Of a stretch of DNA of 64,000 nucleotides, positions 19,310-27,829 are shown one piece after another. Origin of the DNA: Microbacterium cremeum (lineage in GTDB: Bacteria; Actinomycetota; Actinomycetes; Actinomycetales; Microbacteriaceae); the NCBI RefSeq assembly GCF_015277855.1, contig NZ_CP063812.1, forward strand, positions 1,302,001-1,366,000, read 5' to 3'. A model generated the notes under the pieces. It worked only from the letters and a program-made list of their open reading frames with translations, had not been told where the DNA came from and made no database searches. Position 1 is the first letter of the stretch. Each line of letters begins with the position of its first letter. The translations under genes were made by a program, and so were the position numbers.

Positions 19310-20887
19310 GTGTGGGATCGTGGAGGGGTGTTCCGTCTGCTGGGACTTCTCGGCGGGCTCGCAGCCGTGACGGACCTCGGCACCGGGGCCGCGCCGGACG
19401 AGTCCCTGGGCCGCGCCGTCGTCGCCGCCCGGCTCGCCCGCGCCGCCGGCTGCGACGAGGAGACGACGCGTCATGTCCTGTACACGTCGCTGCTCGAGCA
19501 CATCGGCTGCACGGCGTACTCGCTCGAGCTCGCGACGACGCTCGGCGATGACATCGTCGCGACGCGGAAGTCGATCGAGGCCGATCCGGCCAGCACGCGC
19601 GACATGCTCGGTTCGATGATCCCGGCGATCGCGCATGCGGCCGGTCGCAGCCGGATGAGCGTGGCCGTCGCGATGCTGCGCCACTCCGGCGCCCTCGATC
19701 GCGACGGCCCGGTCGCGACGTGCGAGATCGCGCGGATGGCCTCGCGGCGGCTGGGGCTGGCAGAACCGGTGCAGCACAGCCTCGCGCACACCACCGCGCG
19801 CTACGGCGGGGCCTCGTCGGCCGGCGGCGACGACCTCCCGCTGCCGATCCGGATCACCCACGTCGCCTCGTGCGCGGTGCTGTTCGCGCTGCAGGACGGC
19901 ATCGAGCGCGCGGTCGCCGAAGTGCGCCGCCGCGCAAGCGCGCAGCTGGACCCGGGGATCGCCGACGTCTTCCTCAGCCGCCCGCACGACATGCTCGACG
20001 GCATCGGCGACCTCGACGCGTACCCGCTGCTGCTGGATGCCGAACCCGACCCTGCGCGCGTGGTGCACGACGACCAGATCGCGGCCGTGGCTGGCGTGTT
20101 CGGCGACCTCGTGGATCTGAAGAGTCCGTGGTTCCACGGGCACAGCGCCGCCGTCGCGGATCTCGCGGCCGAGGCCGCGCGCCGGCTCGGACTGCCTGCG
20201 GGCGAGGCTCAGCGCCTGCGGTGCGCGGGGCATCTGCATGACATCGGCCGCGCCGCGATCTCGAGCAGGATCTGGAACAAGGTCGCACCGCTCAGCGTCA
20301 CGGAGCGCGATCAGGTGCGGCTGCACCCGTACCACGGCGAGCGCATCGTGGCCCGCGTTCCCGAGCTCGCCGTCGCGGCTCGCCTGGTCGGCACGCACCA
20401 TGAACGCCTGGACGGCAGCGGCTACCCCGGGGCGGCCCATGGGAGCGAGCTGTCGACCGCGGCGCGCGTGCTCGCGGCGGCGGACGCGTACCGGCGGCTC
20501 GTCGAAGCGGGACCGCGCCGGCCGGCGTCGGCGCCGGAGGACGCGGCGGCCCGGCTGCGCGCCGATGTCACGGCGGCGCGGTTGGACGGCGATGCCGTGC
20601 GGGCGGTGCTCACCGCCGCGGGGCATCGAGCCGCGCCACGCACGCCCGCCGCGGCCGGGCTGACCGCGCGCCAGGCCGAGGTGCTGCGGCTGGTCGCGAC
20701 GGGCTTGACGAACAAGCAGATCGCGCAGCGACTGGTCATCTCGCCACGGACCGTGGAGCACCACGTCCAGGACGTCTACGTCCGCATCGGCGTGACCTCA
20801 CGCGCGGGCGCTGCGATGTTCGCGATGGAGCATGGACTGCAGGCCTCGCCGTCGCCGGCGGACGCGACATCGGGCGAAAGTGGGTAG
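19310..20887 (+). CDS. HD-GYP phosphodiesterase with C-terminal LuxR DNA-binding domain
   Basis: A 525-residue fusion. Residues about 1-240 form a helical region related to HD-type sensor domains. The HD-GYP domain follows, with the metal-binding HD at 310-311 (HLHDIGRAAIS), HHERLDGSGYP and GYP at 371-373, and ARVLAAADAYRRL. The C-terminal part (about 450-500) is a LuxR helix-turn-helix (LTARQAEVLRLVATGLTNKQ). HD-GYP domains usually hydrolyse cyclic di-GMP, so this may tie second-messenger level directly to transcription; that is inference. Start GTG 19310 is uncertain; GTG 19328 is an alternative. No GGDEF gene lies in the window. A small dyad, TGGGTA-GGAC-TACCCA, overlaps the stop codon. 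Confidence 0.82.
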   Translation: MWDRGGVFRLLGLLGGLAAVTDLGTGAAPDESLGRAVVAARLARAAGCDEETTRHVLYTSLLEHIGCTAYSLELATTLGDDIVATRKSIEADPASTRDMLGSMIPAIAHAAGRSRMSVAVAMLRHSGALDRDGPVATCEIARMASRRLGLAEPVQHSLAHTTARYGGASSAGGDDLPLPIRITHVASCAVLFALQDGIERAVAEVRRRASAQLDPGIADVFLSRPHDMLDGIGDLDAYPLLLDAEPDPARVVHDDQIAAVAGVFGDLVDLKSPWFHGHSAAVADLAAEAARRLGLPAGEAQRLRCAGHLHDIGRAAISSRIWNKVAPLSVTERDQVRLHPYHGERIVARVPELAVAARLVGTHHERLDGSGYPGAAHGSELSTAARVLAAADAYRRLVEAGPRRPASAPEDAAARLRADVTAARLDGDAVRAVLTAAGHRAAPRTPAAAGLTARQAEVLRLVATGLTNKQIAQRLVISPRTVEHHVQDVYVRIGVTSRAGAAMFAMEHGLQASPSPADATSGESG

Positions 20888-20930
20888 GACTACCCATGCG
20901 CTCGAGCGGGGCCCGCGGGAGGGTCGATCC

Positions 20931-22211
20931 ATGAGCACTTCCTCGGCACGACGGGCGTCGGCAGAGCGGGCGTCGGCAGAGCGGGCGTCGGCAGACCGGG
21001 CGTCGGTGAACCGGGCGTCGCCACGGCGTCCGCGCGAACCGCTCATCACCGGCGCGTTCGTACGGTTGGCGATCGCGGACCTGGCCTACTTCACGGCGGC
21101 GGGCGTGGGGCTCCTCGCGATCCCGCTCTACGTCACCGGGCCGATCGGGTCCGACGAGGCCGGCGCCGGACTGGCGTTCGGCGCCTTCGCGATCTCGGCC
21201 CTCGCCCTGCGCCCGCTCGTCGGACGGTGGTGCGACTCGTGGGGGCGGGTGCCGCTCATGATCGGCGGCGGCGTGCTCGCCGCGATCTGCCTCGCCCTCA
21301 CTGCGCAGGTGGACTCGCTGGCGATGGTCGTCGTGCTCCGGCTCGTGCTCGGCGTCGCCGAGGCGGCGTTCTTCGTCGCGTCGATGGCGGTGCTGGTCGA
21401 CATCGCGCCCGAAAGCCGTCGCGGCGAGGCGTTGAGCTACAACTCGCTCGGGCTCTACCTCGGCATCGCGCTCGGCCCGCCGCTGGCCGAGATCCTCATC
21501 CGCGCGGTCGGATTCGCCGGAGCCTGGTACGCGGCGGGAGGGCTCGCCCTCGCGGCTGCCGCCGTCGCGGCCACGATCCGCGAGACGCGTCCTCGCGGTG
21601 CTCGTCGCGCTCGCGGCGCGGGGCCCAGGCCGCCGCTCATCCACCGGGCGGCGATCGCCCCGGGACTCGGCTTCCTCGCCTCGGTGGTCGCCATGGGCGG
21701 GATCCTCGCCTTCGCCTCGCTGCACGCCGGCGCGGTCGGGGTCGACGCGATCAGCACGCCGATCCTCGTGTACGGGGCGGTGGTGATCGTCGGCCGGATC
21801 GGGTTCGGGTGGCTGATGGATCGCCTTCCGCCGCTGCGCCTGGGTGCCGTCGCGCTGGTGGCGATCGCCGCGGGTCTCGTCGTGGCAGCCACGGTTCGCA
21901 CACCGACCGGCATCCTCCTGGGCGCGGCGCTCCTGGCGGTGGGTGTCGTCTTCAGCACCCCGGCGTTCTTCGCGGCCATCTTCGCCACAGCCGGACCGGC
22001 CGAGCGCGGTGCCGCGTCGGGCACGGCGAGCGCGGCGCTCGACCTGGGGCTCGGCCTCGGACCGATGCTTCTGGGGGTGGTCGCCTCGGCGGCGGGCACC
22101 TCCTGGGCGTTCGTCGCGGCGGCCGGCGTCGCGATCATCGGTGCGGTGTGGACGGTGTCCCTGGCGAGGAGCACAGGCGCCGCCGCCCGCCGGCACGCCG
22201 CCGGCGCCTGA
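20931..22211 (+). CDS. MFS transporter with repetitive N-terminus
   Basis: A 426-residue major facilitator superfamily protein with twelve predicted membrane segments, starting at FVRLAIADLAYFTAAGVGLLAIP. Loop 2-3 carries a motif-A-like RPLVGRWCDSWGRVPLM. ATG 20931 has a good GGAGGG site 7 bases upstream. Residues about 6-30 are five ASAER-like pentapeptides encoded by a 15-bp tandem repeat, which makes a basic, flexible cytoplasmic tail not expected in the family. The closest general type is a multidrug or metabolite exporter; the substrate is not evident. It follows the HD-GYP/LuxR gene by 43 bases and is closed by a hairpin at 22229-22251. Confidence 0.85.
   Translation: MSTSSARRASAERASAERASADRASVNRASPRRPREPLITGAFVRLAIADLAYFTAAGVGLLAIPLYVTGPIGSDEAGAGLAFGAFAISALALRPLVGRWCDSWGRVPLMIGGGVLAAICLALTAQVDSLAMVVVLRLVLGVAEAAFFVASMAVLVDIAPESRRGEALSYNSLGLYLGIALGPPLAEILIRAVGFAGAWYAAGGLALAAAAVAATIRETRPRGARRARGAGPRPPLIHRAAIAPGLGFLASVVAMGGILAFASLHAGAVGVDAISTPILVYGAVVIVGRIGFGWLMDRLPPLRLGAVALVAIAAGLVVAATVRTPTGILLGAALLAVGVVFSTPAFFAAIFATAGPAERGAASGTASAALDLGLGLGPMLLGVVASAAGTSWAFVAAAGVAIIGAVWTVSLARSTGAAARRHAAGA
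20946..21020 (+). repeat. 15-bp in-frame tandem repeat (five copies) in the MFS gene
   Basis: Five units of GCAGAGCGGGCGTCG or close variants; units two and three are identical. Each encodes five residues of the ASAER type, so gain or loss of a unit keeps the frame. Confidence 0.8.
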
Positions 22212-22228
22212 CCTTCGTGTTACGAAAG

Positions 22229-22251
22229 CGGCCGTGCGGAGCGTACGGCCG
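22229..22251 (+). terminator. hairpin after the MFS gene
   Basis: CGGCCGT (22229-22235) pairs perfectly with ACGGCCG (22245-22251) around a 9-base loop, followed by a G/C-rich run. It lies between the MFS stop and the metG promoter. A smaller dyad, TTCGT-gtt-ACGAA, precedes it. Confidence 0.5.
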
Positions 22252-22293
22252 GGGGCCTCCTGTCACAGCGGCGGGCGCGGCATCCCCGCTGAC

Positions 22294-22299
22294 TAGAAT
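22294..22299 (+). promoter_or_regulatory. -10 box TAGAAT of metG, leaderless start
   Basis: TAGAAT is followed by exactly 6 bases and GTG 22306. No -35 consensus and no Shine-Dalgarno sequence are visible. Confidence 0.6.
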
Positions 22300-22305
22300 C
22301 TTCGA

Positions 22306-23880
22306 GTGACCTCCGGCCCTTCGTCCTTCTACATCACGACGCCGATCTACTACCCGAGCGACGTGCCGCACATCGGCCACGGCTACACCACGGTCGCGGT
22401 CGACACGCTCGCGCGCTGGCACCGCCAGGCGGGCGACGACACGTGGATGCTGACGGGCACCGACGAGCACGGCCAGAAGATGCTGCGGGCCGCGAGCGCG
22501 AACGGTGTGACGCCGCAGCAGTGGGTCGACAAGCTCGTGAGCGAGTCGTGGTTCCCGCTGCTGAAGACGCTCGACGTCGCCAACGACGATTTCATCCGCA
22601 CCACCCAGCCCCGGCACGAGGAGCGCGTCAAGGCGTTCGTGCAGGCCATCTACGATCGCGGCTACATCTACGCGGGCGAGTACGAGGCGCTGTACTGCGT
22701 CGGCTGCGAGGAGTTCAAGCCCGAGTCCGAGATCGTCGACGGCACGGGGCCGTTCGAGGGACTCAAGGTCTGCGCGATCCACTCGAAGCCGCTCGAGCTC
22801 CTGCAGGAGAAGAACTACTTCTTCAAGCTCAGCGAGTTCCAGGATCGCCTGCTCGAGCTGTACCAGTCCGACTTCGTGCAGCCCGAGAGCGCGCGCAACG
22901 AGGTCGTCTCGTTCGTCCGCTCCGGGCTGAAGGACCTCTCGATCTCGCGCTCGGCCTTCGACTGGGGCATTCCGCTGCCGTGGGATGAGTCGCACGTCAT
23001 CTACGTGTGGGTCGACGCGCTGCTCAACTACGCCACGGCGGTGGGCTACGGCTCCGACCCCGCGCAGTTCGAGCGCCGCTGGCCGGCCTACCACGTCGTC
23101 GGCAAAGACATCCTGCGCTTCCACGCGGTCATCTGGCCGGCGATGCTGATGGCCGCGGGCGTCGACGTCCCCAAGGGGGTCTTCGCGCACGGCTGGCTGC
23201 TCGTGGGCGGCGAGAAGATGTCGAAGTCGAAGCTCACCGGCATCGCCCCCACCGAGATCACCGACGTGTTCGGCTCGGACGCGTACCGGTTCTACTTCCT
23301 GTCGGCGATCGCGTTCGGCCAGGACGGCTCGTTCTCGTGGGAGGACCTCTCGGCCCGCTACCAGGCCGAGCTCGCGAACGGCTTCGGCAACCTGGCGTCG
23401 CGCACGACCGCGATGATCGAGCGCTACTTCGAGGGCGTCGTGCCGCCGGCGGGCGAGTACCTCCCCGGTGACCTCGCCGTCCAGAAGACGGTGGCGGATG
23501 CCGCGGCCGCCGCCGACGCCGCGATCGAGCGGTTCCGCATCGACGAGGCGATCTCGTCGATCTGGACGATCGTCGATGCGCTCAACCTGTACATCACCGA
23601 GAACGAGCCGTGGGTGCTCGCGAAGGACGACTCGCAGCGCGCGCGTCTCGGCACCGTGCTGTACACGGCGGCGGAAGGACTCCGGGCCCTCGCCGTGCTG
23701 CTGTCGCCGGTGATGCCCGCATCGACCGAGAAGCTGTGGATCGCCCTCGGCGCCGCCGAGTCGATCGGCCGCCTGCAGGACCAGCCGATCCGCGAGGCCG
23801 GCGCGTGGGGCGTGCTCGAGCCCGGCACCTCGGTGAACGGTCTGGCACCGCTCTTCCCCCGCGTCGAGCAGTCCGTCTGA
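22306..23880 (+). CDS. metG: methionyl-tRNA synthetase
   Basis: A 524-residue class I synthetase that charges tRNA-Met. The HIGH motif is at residues 22-25 (PHIGHGYTTV) and KMSKS begins at Lys304 (GGEKMSKSKLTG). The connective-peptide region has CVGCEEFKPESEIV, a partial zinc knuckle with only one Cys pair visible. The length fits the short actinobacterial form without the C-terminal tRNA-binding domain. It starts with GTG and appears to be read from a leaderless message. tatD follows after a repeat-rich gap of 156 bases, preserving the common metG-tatD order. Confidence 0.96.
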   Translation: MTSGPSSFYITTPIYYPSDVPHIGHGYTTVAVDTLARWHRQAGDDTWMLTGTDEHGQKMLRAASANGVTPQQWVDKLVSESWFPLLKTLDVANDDFIRTTQPRHEERVKAFVQAIYDRGYIYAGEYEALYCVGCEEFKPESEIVDGTGPFEGLKVCAIHSKPLELLQEKNYFFKLSEFQDRLLELYQSDFVQPESARNEVVSFVRSGLKDLSISRSAFDWGIPLPWDESHVIYVWVDALLNYATAVGYGSDPAQFERRWPAYHVVGKDILRFHAVIWPAMLMAAGVDVPKGVFAHGWLLVGGEKMSKSKLTGIAPTEITDVFGSDAYRFYFLSAIAFGQDGSFSWEDLSARYQAELANGFGNLASRTTAMIERYFEGVVPPAGEYLPGDLAVQKTVADAAAAADAAIERFRIDEAISSIWTIVDALNLYITENEPWVLAKDDSQRARLGTVLYTAAEGLRALAVLLSPVMPASTEKLWIALGAAESIGRLQDQPIREAGAWGVLEPGTSVNGLAPLFPRVEQSV

Positions 23881-23896
23881 TGACGCACACCCCCGG

Positions 23897-24020
23897 CGTT
23901 TCGTCTCGCTTCGCTCGCTCAACGACCGAGGCCGGGTGGGGCGTTTCGTCTCGCTTCGCTCGCTCAACGACCGAGACCTCACCGGTCGTTGAGCGAGGAG
24001 CGCAGCGACGAGACGAAACG
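23897..24020. repeat. dispersed intergenic repeat: two direct copies plus one inverted copy
   Basis: Two direct 34-base copies beginning CGTTTCGTCTCGCTTCGC and ending CAACGACCGAG lie at 23897-23930 and 23942-23975. A third, inverted and slightly longer, lies at 23983-24020 (begins CGGTCGTTGAGCGAG, ends GAGACGAAACG). The second and third can fold into a long hairpin. The same three-part layout occurs at 52225-52378. Confidence 0.85.
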
Positions 24021-24036
24021 CGCCGGAGTTCCGCAG

Positions 24037-24921
24037 ATGACTGATCCCAGCAACTACGTCCGCACGCGCTCGCAGGACGGACGCGGCGACGTGCGCTGGC
24101 CGGATGCCCCCGAGCCGCTCGCCGTCGCGGTGTACGACAACCACGCCCACCTCGAGATCGAGGACGGCGAGGTCGGACTCTCGCTCGACGAGCAGCTCGA
24201 GCGAGCCGGCGAGGCCGGCGTCGTCGGGGTCGTGCAGGCCGGTGGCGACATCGACTCGAGCCGCTGGTCGGCGTGGGCCGCGGCATCCCACCCCCGCGTC
24301 TTGGCCGCGGTCGCGATCCACCCGAACGAGGCGCCGGCCTATGCCGCCGCGGGTCGCCTCGAGGAGGCCGTCGCCGTCATCGACGAGTTGGCCGCGCAGC
24401 CGCGGGTGCGGGCGATCGGCGAGACGGGCCTGGACTTCTTCCGCACCGACGACGAGGGTCGTCCGGCGCAGTTCGAGAGCTTCGAGGCGCACATCGCGCT
24501 GGCCAAGAAGCACGGCATCGCGATGCAGATCCACGACCGCGACGCCCACGACGCGGTGCTCGAGACCCTCGAGCGGGTGGGTGCGCCGGAGCGCACGGTG
24601 TTCCACTGCTTCTCGGGCGATGCGGGCATGGCGACGATCGCCGCGGAGCGCGGCTACTACCTGTCGTTCGCGGGCAACATCACGTTCAAGAACGCCCAGA
24701 ACCTCCGCGACGCGCTCAAGGTGACGCCGCGCGAGCGGATCCTGGTCGAGACGGATGCCCCGTTCTTGACGCCGACGCCGCACCGCGGTCGCCCGAACGC
24801 GCCGTACCTGATCCCCGTGACCGTGCGCTTCATCGCCGCCGAGCTGGGCGTGGATCTCGATGAGCTGTGCGCGCAGCTGGCTGCGAACACGCTCGAGGTC
24901 TACGGCGCGTTCGAGGACTGA
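24037..24921 (+). CDS. tatD: TatD family metal-dependent deoxyribonuclease
   Basis: A 294-residue TIM-barrel hydrolase. Metal ligands are visible in YDNHAHLEIE (His-x-His), IGETGLDFFRTD, IHDRDAHD and VFHCFSGD, and the late Asp in VETDAPFLTP. ATG 24037 is chosen because GGAG lies 9 bases upstream; a longer GTG start at 23989 would lie inside the repeat. TatD proteins act on DNA ends and repair intermediates in the cytosol. It is followed 4 bases later by the acetyltransferase gene. In many actinobacteria rpf and rsmA come next; here rsmA is about 11.8 kb away. Confidence 0.92.
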   Translation: MTDPSNYVRTRSQDGRGDVRWPDAPEPLAVAVYDNHAHLEIEDGEVGLSLDEQLERAGEAGVVGVVQAGGDIDSSRWSAWAAASHPRVLAAVAIHPNEAPAYAAAGRLEEAVAVIDELAAQPRVRAIGETGLDFFRTDDEGRPAQFESFEAHIALAKKHGIAMQIHDRDAHDAVLETLERVGAPERTVFHCFSGDAGMATIAAERGYYLSFAGNITFKNAQNLRDALKVTPRERILVETDAPFLTPTPHRGRPNAPYLIPVTVRFIAAELGVDLDELCAQLAANTLEVYGAFED

Positions 24922-24925
24922 CGAG

Positions 24926-25378
24926 GTGGCGCCGGAGCGGCTGCGGGGCGACGATCTCGCGCAGCTGGTGGGCTTCCTCTCGGAGGTCGATCTGACGTCG
25001 AGCGGCTTGGACGCTCCGACCGTGCGCCTGTGGGTGGAGCGGAACGAGCGGGGCGACATCGTCGGCAGCACGGGATACGAGCTGAGCGAAGACGGCGAGC
25101 ACGCGCTGATCCGCAGCGTGGCGGTGCGTCCGTCCGAGCGATCGCGGGGGAGGGGAACCGCGCTCGCCGAGTTCGCCCTCGGTCGCGCCGCCGCGGAAGG
25201 AGCTCGGCGGGCTTGGCTGTTCAGCCGGCGTTCGGGGCCGTTCTGGCGGGGTCTGCAGTTCGAGCGAGCCGACCTCGACGATCTCGCGCGCGTGCTCGCC
25301 GTGACGTACCAGGTGCGTCTCTTCGCCGAGTCGGGGCGGCTGCACCGTGAGGTGGCGTGGTCGCGGCCGTTGCCCTGA
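24926..25378 (+). CDS. GNAT family N-acetyltransferase
   Basis: A 150-residue acetyltransferase, normal for a single GNAT domain. The acetyl-CoA loop is seen as VRPSERSRGRGTALAEFAL (about residues 70-88), after strand ALIRSVAV. The end FAESGRLHREVAWSRPLP suggests relatives of the ArsN-like/GNAT group, but I cannot name a substrate. GTG 24926 gives the shortest distance from tatD (4 bases) and the expected N-terminus; a longer frame from 24860 would overlap tatD. Likely co-transcribed with tatD. Confidence 0.78.
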   Translation: MAPERLRGDDLAQLVGFLSEVDLTSSGLDAPTVRLWVERNERGDIVGSTGYELSEDGEHALIRSVAVRPSERSRGRGTALAEFALGRAAAEGARRAWLFSRRSGPFWRGLQFERADLDDLARVLAVTYQVRLFAESGRLHREVAWSRPLP

Positions 25379-25482
25379 CATCGAGGCATGCGGCACCGCG
25401 GTGAGGTGCTGTGCCAGAATCGCTGCCATGTCGCAGCCGAGCCTGGTCGTGGCGGGTGCCCGTGGTTCCGACGGGTCGACTC

Positions 25483-26013
25483 GTGGACGGTGAGTTGTGG
25501 GATGTGACGGATGCCGAAGGTGTCCCCGTCGGCAGAGTGCACCGTCGCGGTGATCCCGGGTTTCCGACCGGACTCTTCCACATCGTGTCGGCGGTGTGCG
25601 TCGTGCGCGACGACGGACGCGTGCTGATCACGCAGCGTGCGGTCGCGAAGGACTGGGCGCTGAGCTGGGAGTTCCCGGCGGGGAGCGCGCTCGCCGGCGA
25701 AACCAGTGGGAACGCCGCCGTCCGCGAGCTTCGCGAGGAGACCGGGCTCGTCGCGCTCCCTGAGTCACTGGAGCTGGTCGGACGCGTCACCGAGGCCACG
25801 GCTCTGCTCGACCTCTACGTGGCCCACGGTGTGCGAAGGTCCACGTTGACGCTGGATCCGAAAGAGGTGCGCGACGCGGCGTGGGTCCCACTCGCGGAGG
25901 TGCGCGCGCGGTGCGAGGACGGCCAGATGGCCGGGCCGTGGGTCGAGCGACTCGCGGTCTTGTGGGACGCGCTCGTACGTGCTTCGAAGGTCGCACGGCC
26001 ATATCCGCAATGA
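25483..26013 (+). CDS. NUDIX hydrolase
   Basis: A NUDIX-fold pyrophosphohydrolase of about 176 residues. The full Nudix box is present: GSALAGETSGNAAV followed by RELREETGLV, matching GX5EX7REUXEEXGU. The N-terminal LWDVTDAEGVPVGRVHRRGD is typical of the isopentenyl-diphosphate-isomerase-like/YfcD group, so an IDI-like or house-cleaning role is possible. The start is uncertain: GTG 25483 gives the family-like N-terminus, while the frame is open back to GTG 25411. A separate 21-codon frame from ATG 25428 ends over this start and may be a leader peptide or chance. Confidence 0.8.
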   Translation: MDGELWDVTDAEGVPVGRVHRRGDPGFPTGLFHIVSAVCVVRDDGRVLITQRAVAKDWALSWEFPAGSALAGETSGNAAVRELREETGLVALPESLELVGRVTEATALLDLYVAHGVRRSTLTLDPKEVRDAAWVPLAEVRARCEDGQMAGPWVERLAVLWDALVRASKVARPYPQ

Positions 26014-26185
26014 CGTGAGTGCGATGTGCCCGCCCACGCCGTTCGCCTCGCGGCAGCGAGCGGAAGTGCGTCCGAGTTGCGTCGTGTCGTCGTCCCGATG
26101 TCGGCGCGTGGCGTGACGATATCGGAACGACGTCGCACGGTGATCAATGCAACGCTCCGGGCCACGGGGCTCGTGCTGTCGCCCG

Positions 26186-27694
26186 CTAGGCGGCGGGCAG
26201 GAACCGTCTGGGTGGAGGGTCGATACCTGCCCAGGCGTAGCGGAGCGTGAGTCGTGGCGCGAGGGTGAGGGGATCTCCGCGACCGGGTGGCGGGTGCAGG
26301 ACGAAGTCGCCGAGTCCGTCGCGGGTGATCCTCCAGCCGCCGTGGTGCAGCTGCATGTGGTGATACCGGCAGAGCAGGATGCCGCGGTCGACGTCGGTGC
26401 GGCCGTGGTCGGCGACGAAATGATCGATGTGGTGCGCCTCGCAGTAGGAAGGAGGCCGGTCGCAGCCTCGCCACCGGCATCCGCCGTCGCGGAGCGCGAG
26501 GGTGAGGCGCTGCTTCGCGGTGTAGAGGCGGTGCTCACGGCCGAGGCGGAGCGGGTTGCCGTCACGATCGATCGTGCATTCGACGCCGCCGGTGTCGCAG
26601 GCGTGCTGAGCGGCGAGGGAGGCCGGAACGGAGGTCTGGCTCTCTTCGAGCAGACCGATCGCCGGGCGTCCGTCGGCGTGGGCTTCGCGGTCGTCGGCCG
26701 TGATCAGCACGCGGATCCCGGCTTGACGGGTGCCGAAGACGGTCTTCTCTTCGGCGAGGGCGCCGGCGCGCAGCACGTCGAGAACCAGATCGTAGGCGAG
26801 CTGCTCGTTGGTGCGCGGATCGGCCACGAGCTGCTCCGCACGTTCCTTCTCGGCCGGGTCGATGAATCGCGGGCCGCCACGTCGTGGGCGCAGCGCGCTG
26901 TCGAGGATGGCGTCCATCCACGCGCCGCCGACATCGTCGAACGCGATGGAGGCCCGCCGGATGCCGTCGCTGTCGGTCCCGAGGCGGAACGATCGCCGCT
27001 CGAAGCGCTCATCGAAGCGACGCCCGGCGCCTTCCGGGTCGAGTCGGTCGCGCACGGTCCGGGCGGCCTTGGCGAGTTCTTCCACCGTGCGCTCGCCAGC
27101 CTCGGCGGCGAGCTGCTCGGCGGCCAGCGACCACACGTCGGCGATGTGCCTCGAGGCGTCGGGGTCGTCGACCGTGGGAGGTTCTCCCAGGCCGCGGAGG
27201 ATCACGTCGTGCTGCGCAGAGCTGATCGTGCCGGCGAGCAGGGCGCGCCCCAGCGGCGCGTGCCACGGTTCGGCCGCGACCTCGGCGTCGAGTGAACCGG
27301 CGGGTGCGGCATCCGTCGACTCTCCGGCGCCATCGTCCAGCGCGGCACCCATGCCGGCCAGCAGCGATTCGCCGAGGCGGACGTGCTTGACGGCGTCGGC
27401 CCGGGTGGCGCCGGTGAGATCTTGGATCAGTGCCGCGAGGGAGTTGTGGCCGCGCTTCTGGGCGAGCCCGCCATGCCCGTGCTCACGGGTCGATCGCGCC
27501 GCCGCGACACCCGACGCGACGATCCGCACCTTCTCGGCCGCTCTGATCAGGTTCGACGCGCCGCTGATGATCTCGACGATCGCGTCGTCGTCGAGGGCTG
27601 CCATGATGCCGGGCAGGGCGTCTGCCGCGATGTCTGCTCCGAGCAGCCCGCGCAACACCGCGACGTGCTCGCCGAGATCGGAGAAGAAAGCCAT
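26186..27694 (-). CDS. DUF222 / HNH endonuclease domain protein (13E12-like family)
   Basis: A 502-residue protein with an N-terminal helical DUF222 region (about 20-300) and a C-terminal HNH nuclease domain (about 400-470): CRWRGCDRPPSYCEAHHIDH, then GGRTDV-type spacing, ILLCRYHHMQLHHGGW. The Cys pairs and His residues fit a zinc-bound HNH fold. The family is multicopy in actinobacteria (13E12 repeat family in mycobacteria) and is often strain-variable; its biological role is not established. Starts at ATG 27694. It stands alone, convergent with the NUDIX gene and separated by 172 bases in which I see no further gene. Confidence 0.88.
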   Translation of the reverse strand: MAFFSDLGEHVAVLRGLLGADIAADALPGIMAALDDDAIVEIISGASNLIRAAEKVRIVASGVAAARSTREHGHGGLAQKRGHNSLAALIQDLTGATRADAVKHVRLGESLLAGMGAALDDGAGESTDAAPAGSLDAEVAAEPWHAPLGRALLAGTISSAQHDVILRGLGEPPTVDDPDASRHIADVWSLAAEQLAAEAGERTVEELAKAARTVRDRLDPEGAGRRFDERFERRSFRLGTDSDGIRRASIAFDDVGGAWMDAILDSALRPRRGGPRFIDPAEKERAEQLVADPRTNEQLAYDLVLDVLRAGALAEEKTVFGTRQAGIRVLITADDREAHADGRPAIGLLEESQTSVPASLAAQHACDTGGVECTIDRDGNPLRLGREHRLYTAKQRLTLALRDGGCRWRGCDRPPSYCEAHHIDHFVADHGRTDVDRGILLCRYHHMQLHHGGWRITRDGLGDFVLHPPPGRGDPLTLAPRLTLRYAWAGIDPPPRRFLPAA

Positions 27695-27817
27695 AGTTCA
27701 TCATCCAACACCCCTCCGACATTCGAAGCTATGATCGATACCTCACGACCCCACGGCGGTAACGACGACGTAACGATCGACCGACGAGGCCGGCTGGCAG
27801 GGGTCGCGACGCCCGGC

Positions 27818-27823
27818 TAGCCT
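27818..27823 (+). promoter_or_regulatory. -10 box TAGCCT of the phosphotransferase gene, leaderless start
   Basis: TAGCCT is followed by 6 bases and ATG 27830. Confidence 0.5.
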
Positions 27824-27829
27824 GACGGG

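Noticed and set aside
25411..25491. Possible frameshift or leader peptide at the NUDIX start (ATG 25428, 21 codons, CAGAAT upstream)
   Set aside because: The box does not fit TANNNT well, and the peptide has no recognisable features; the NUDIX frame already has a plausible start at 25483.
22135..25581. A 1148-codon open frame on the minus strand across metG and tatD
   Set aside because: It is antisense to two clear genes, is Arg/His/Gly-rich with no domain, and reflects lack of stops in high-GC DNA. Similar long antisense frames at 4530-6983, 57861-60644 and 28639-30438 were rejected for the same reason.
26014..26185. Possible small gene between the NUDIX and HNH genes (frame from 26026)
   Set aside because: No ribosome site, no promoter box, odd composition, and it runs into the antisense of the HNH gene.
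26186..27694. HNH protein as a homing endonuclease or restriction system
   Set aside because: The DUF222-HNH family is common and multicopy in actinobacteria, there is no intron, intein or methylase nearby, and no target gene is interrupted.
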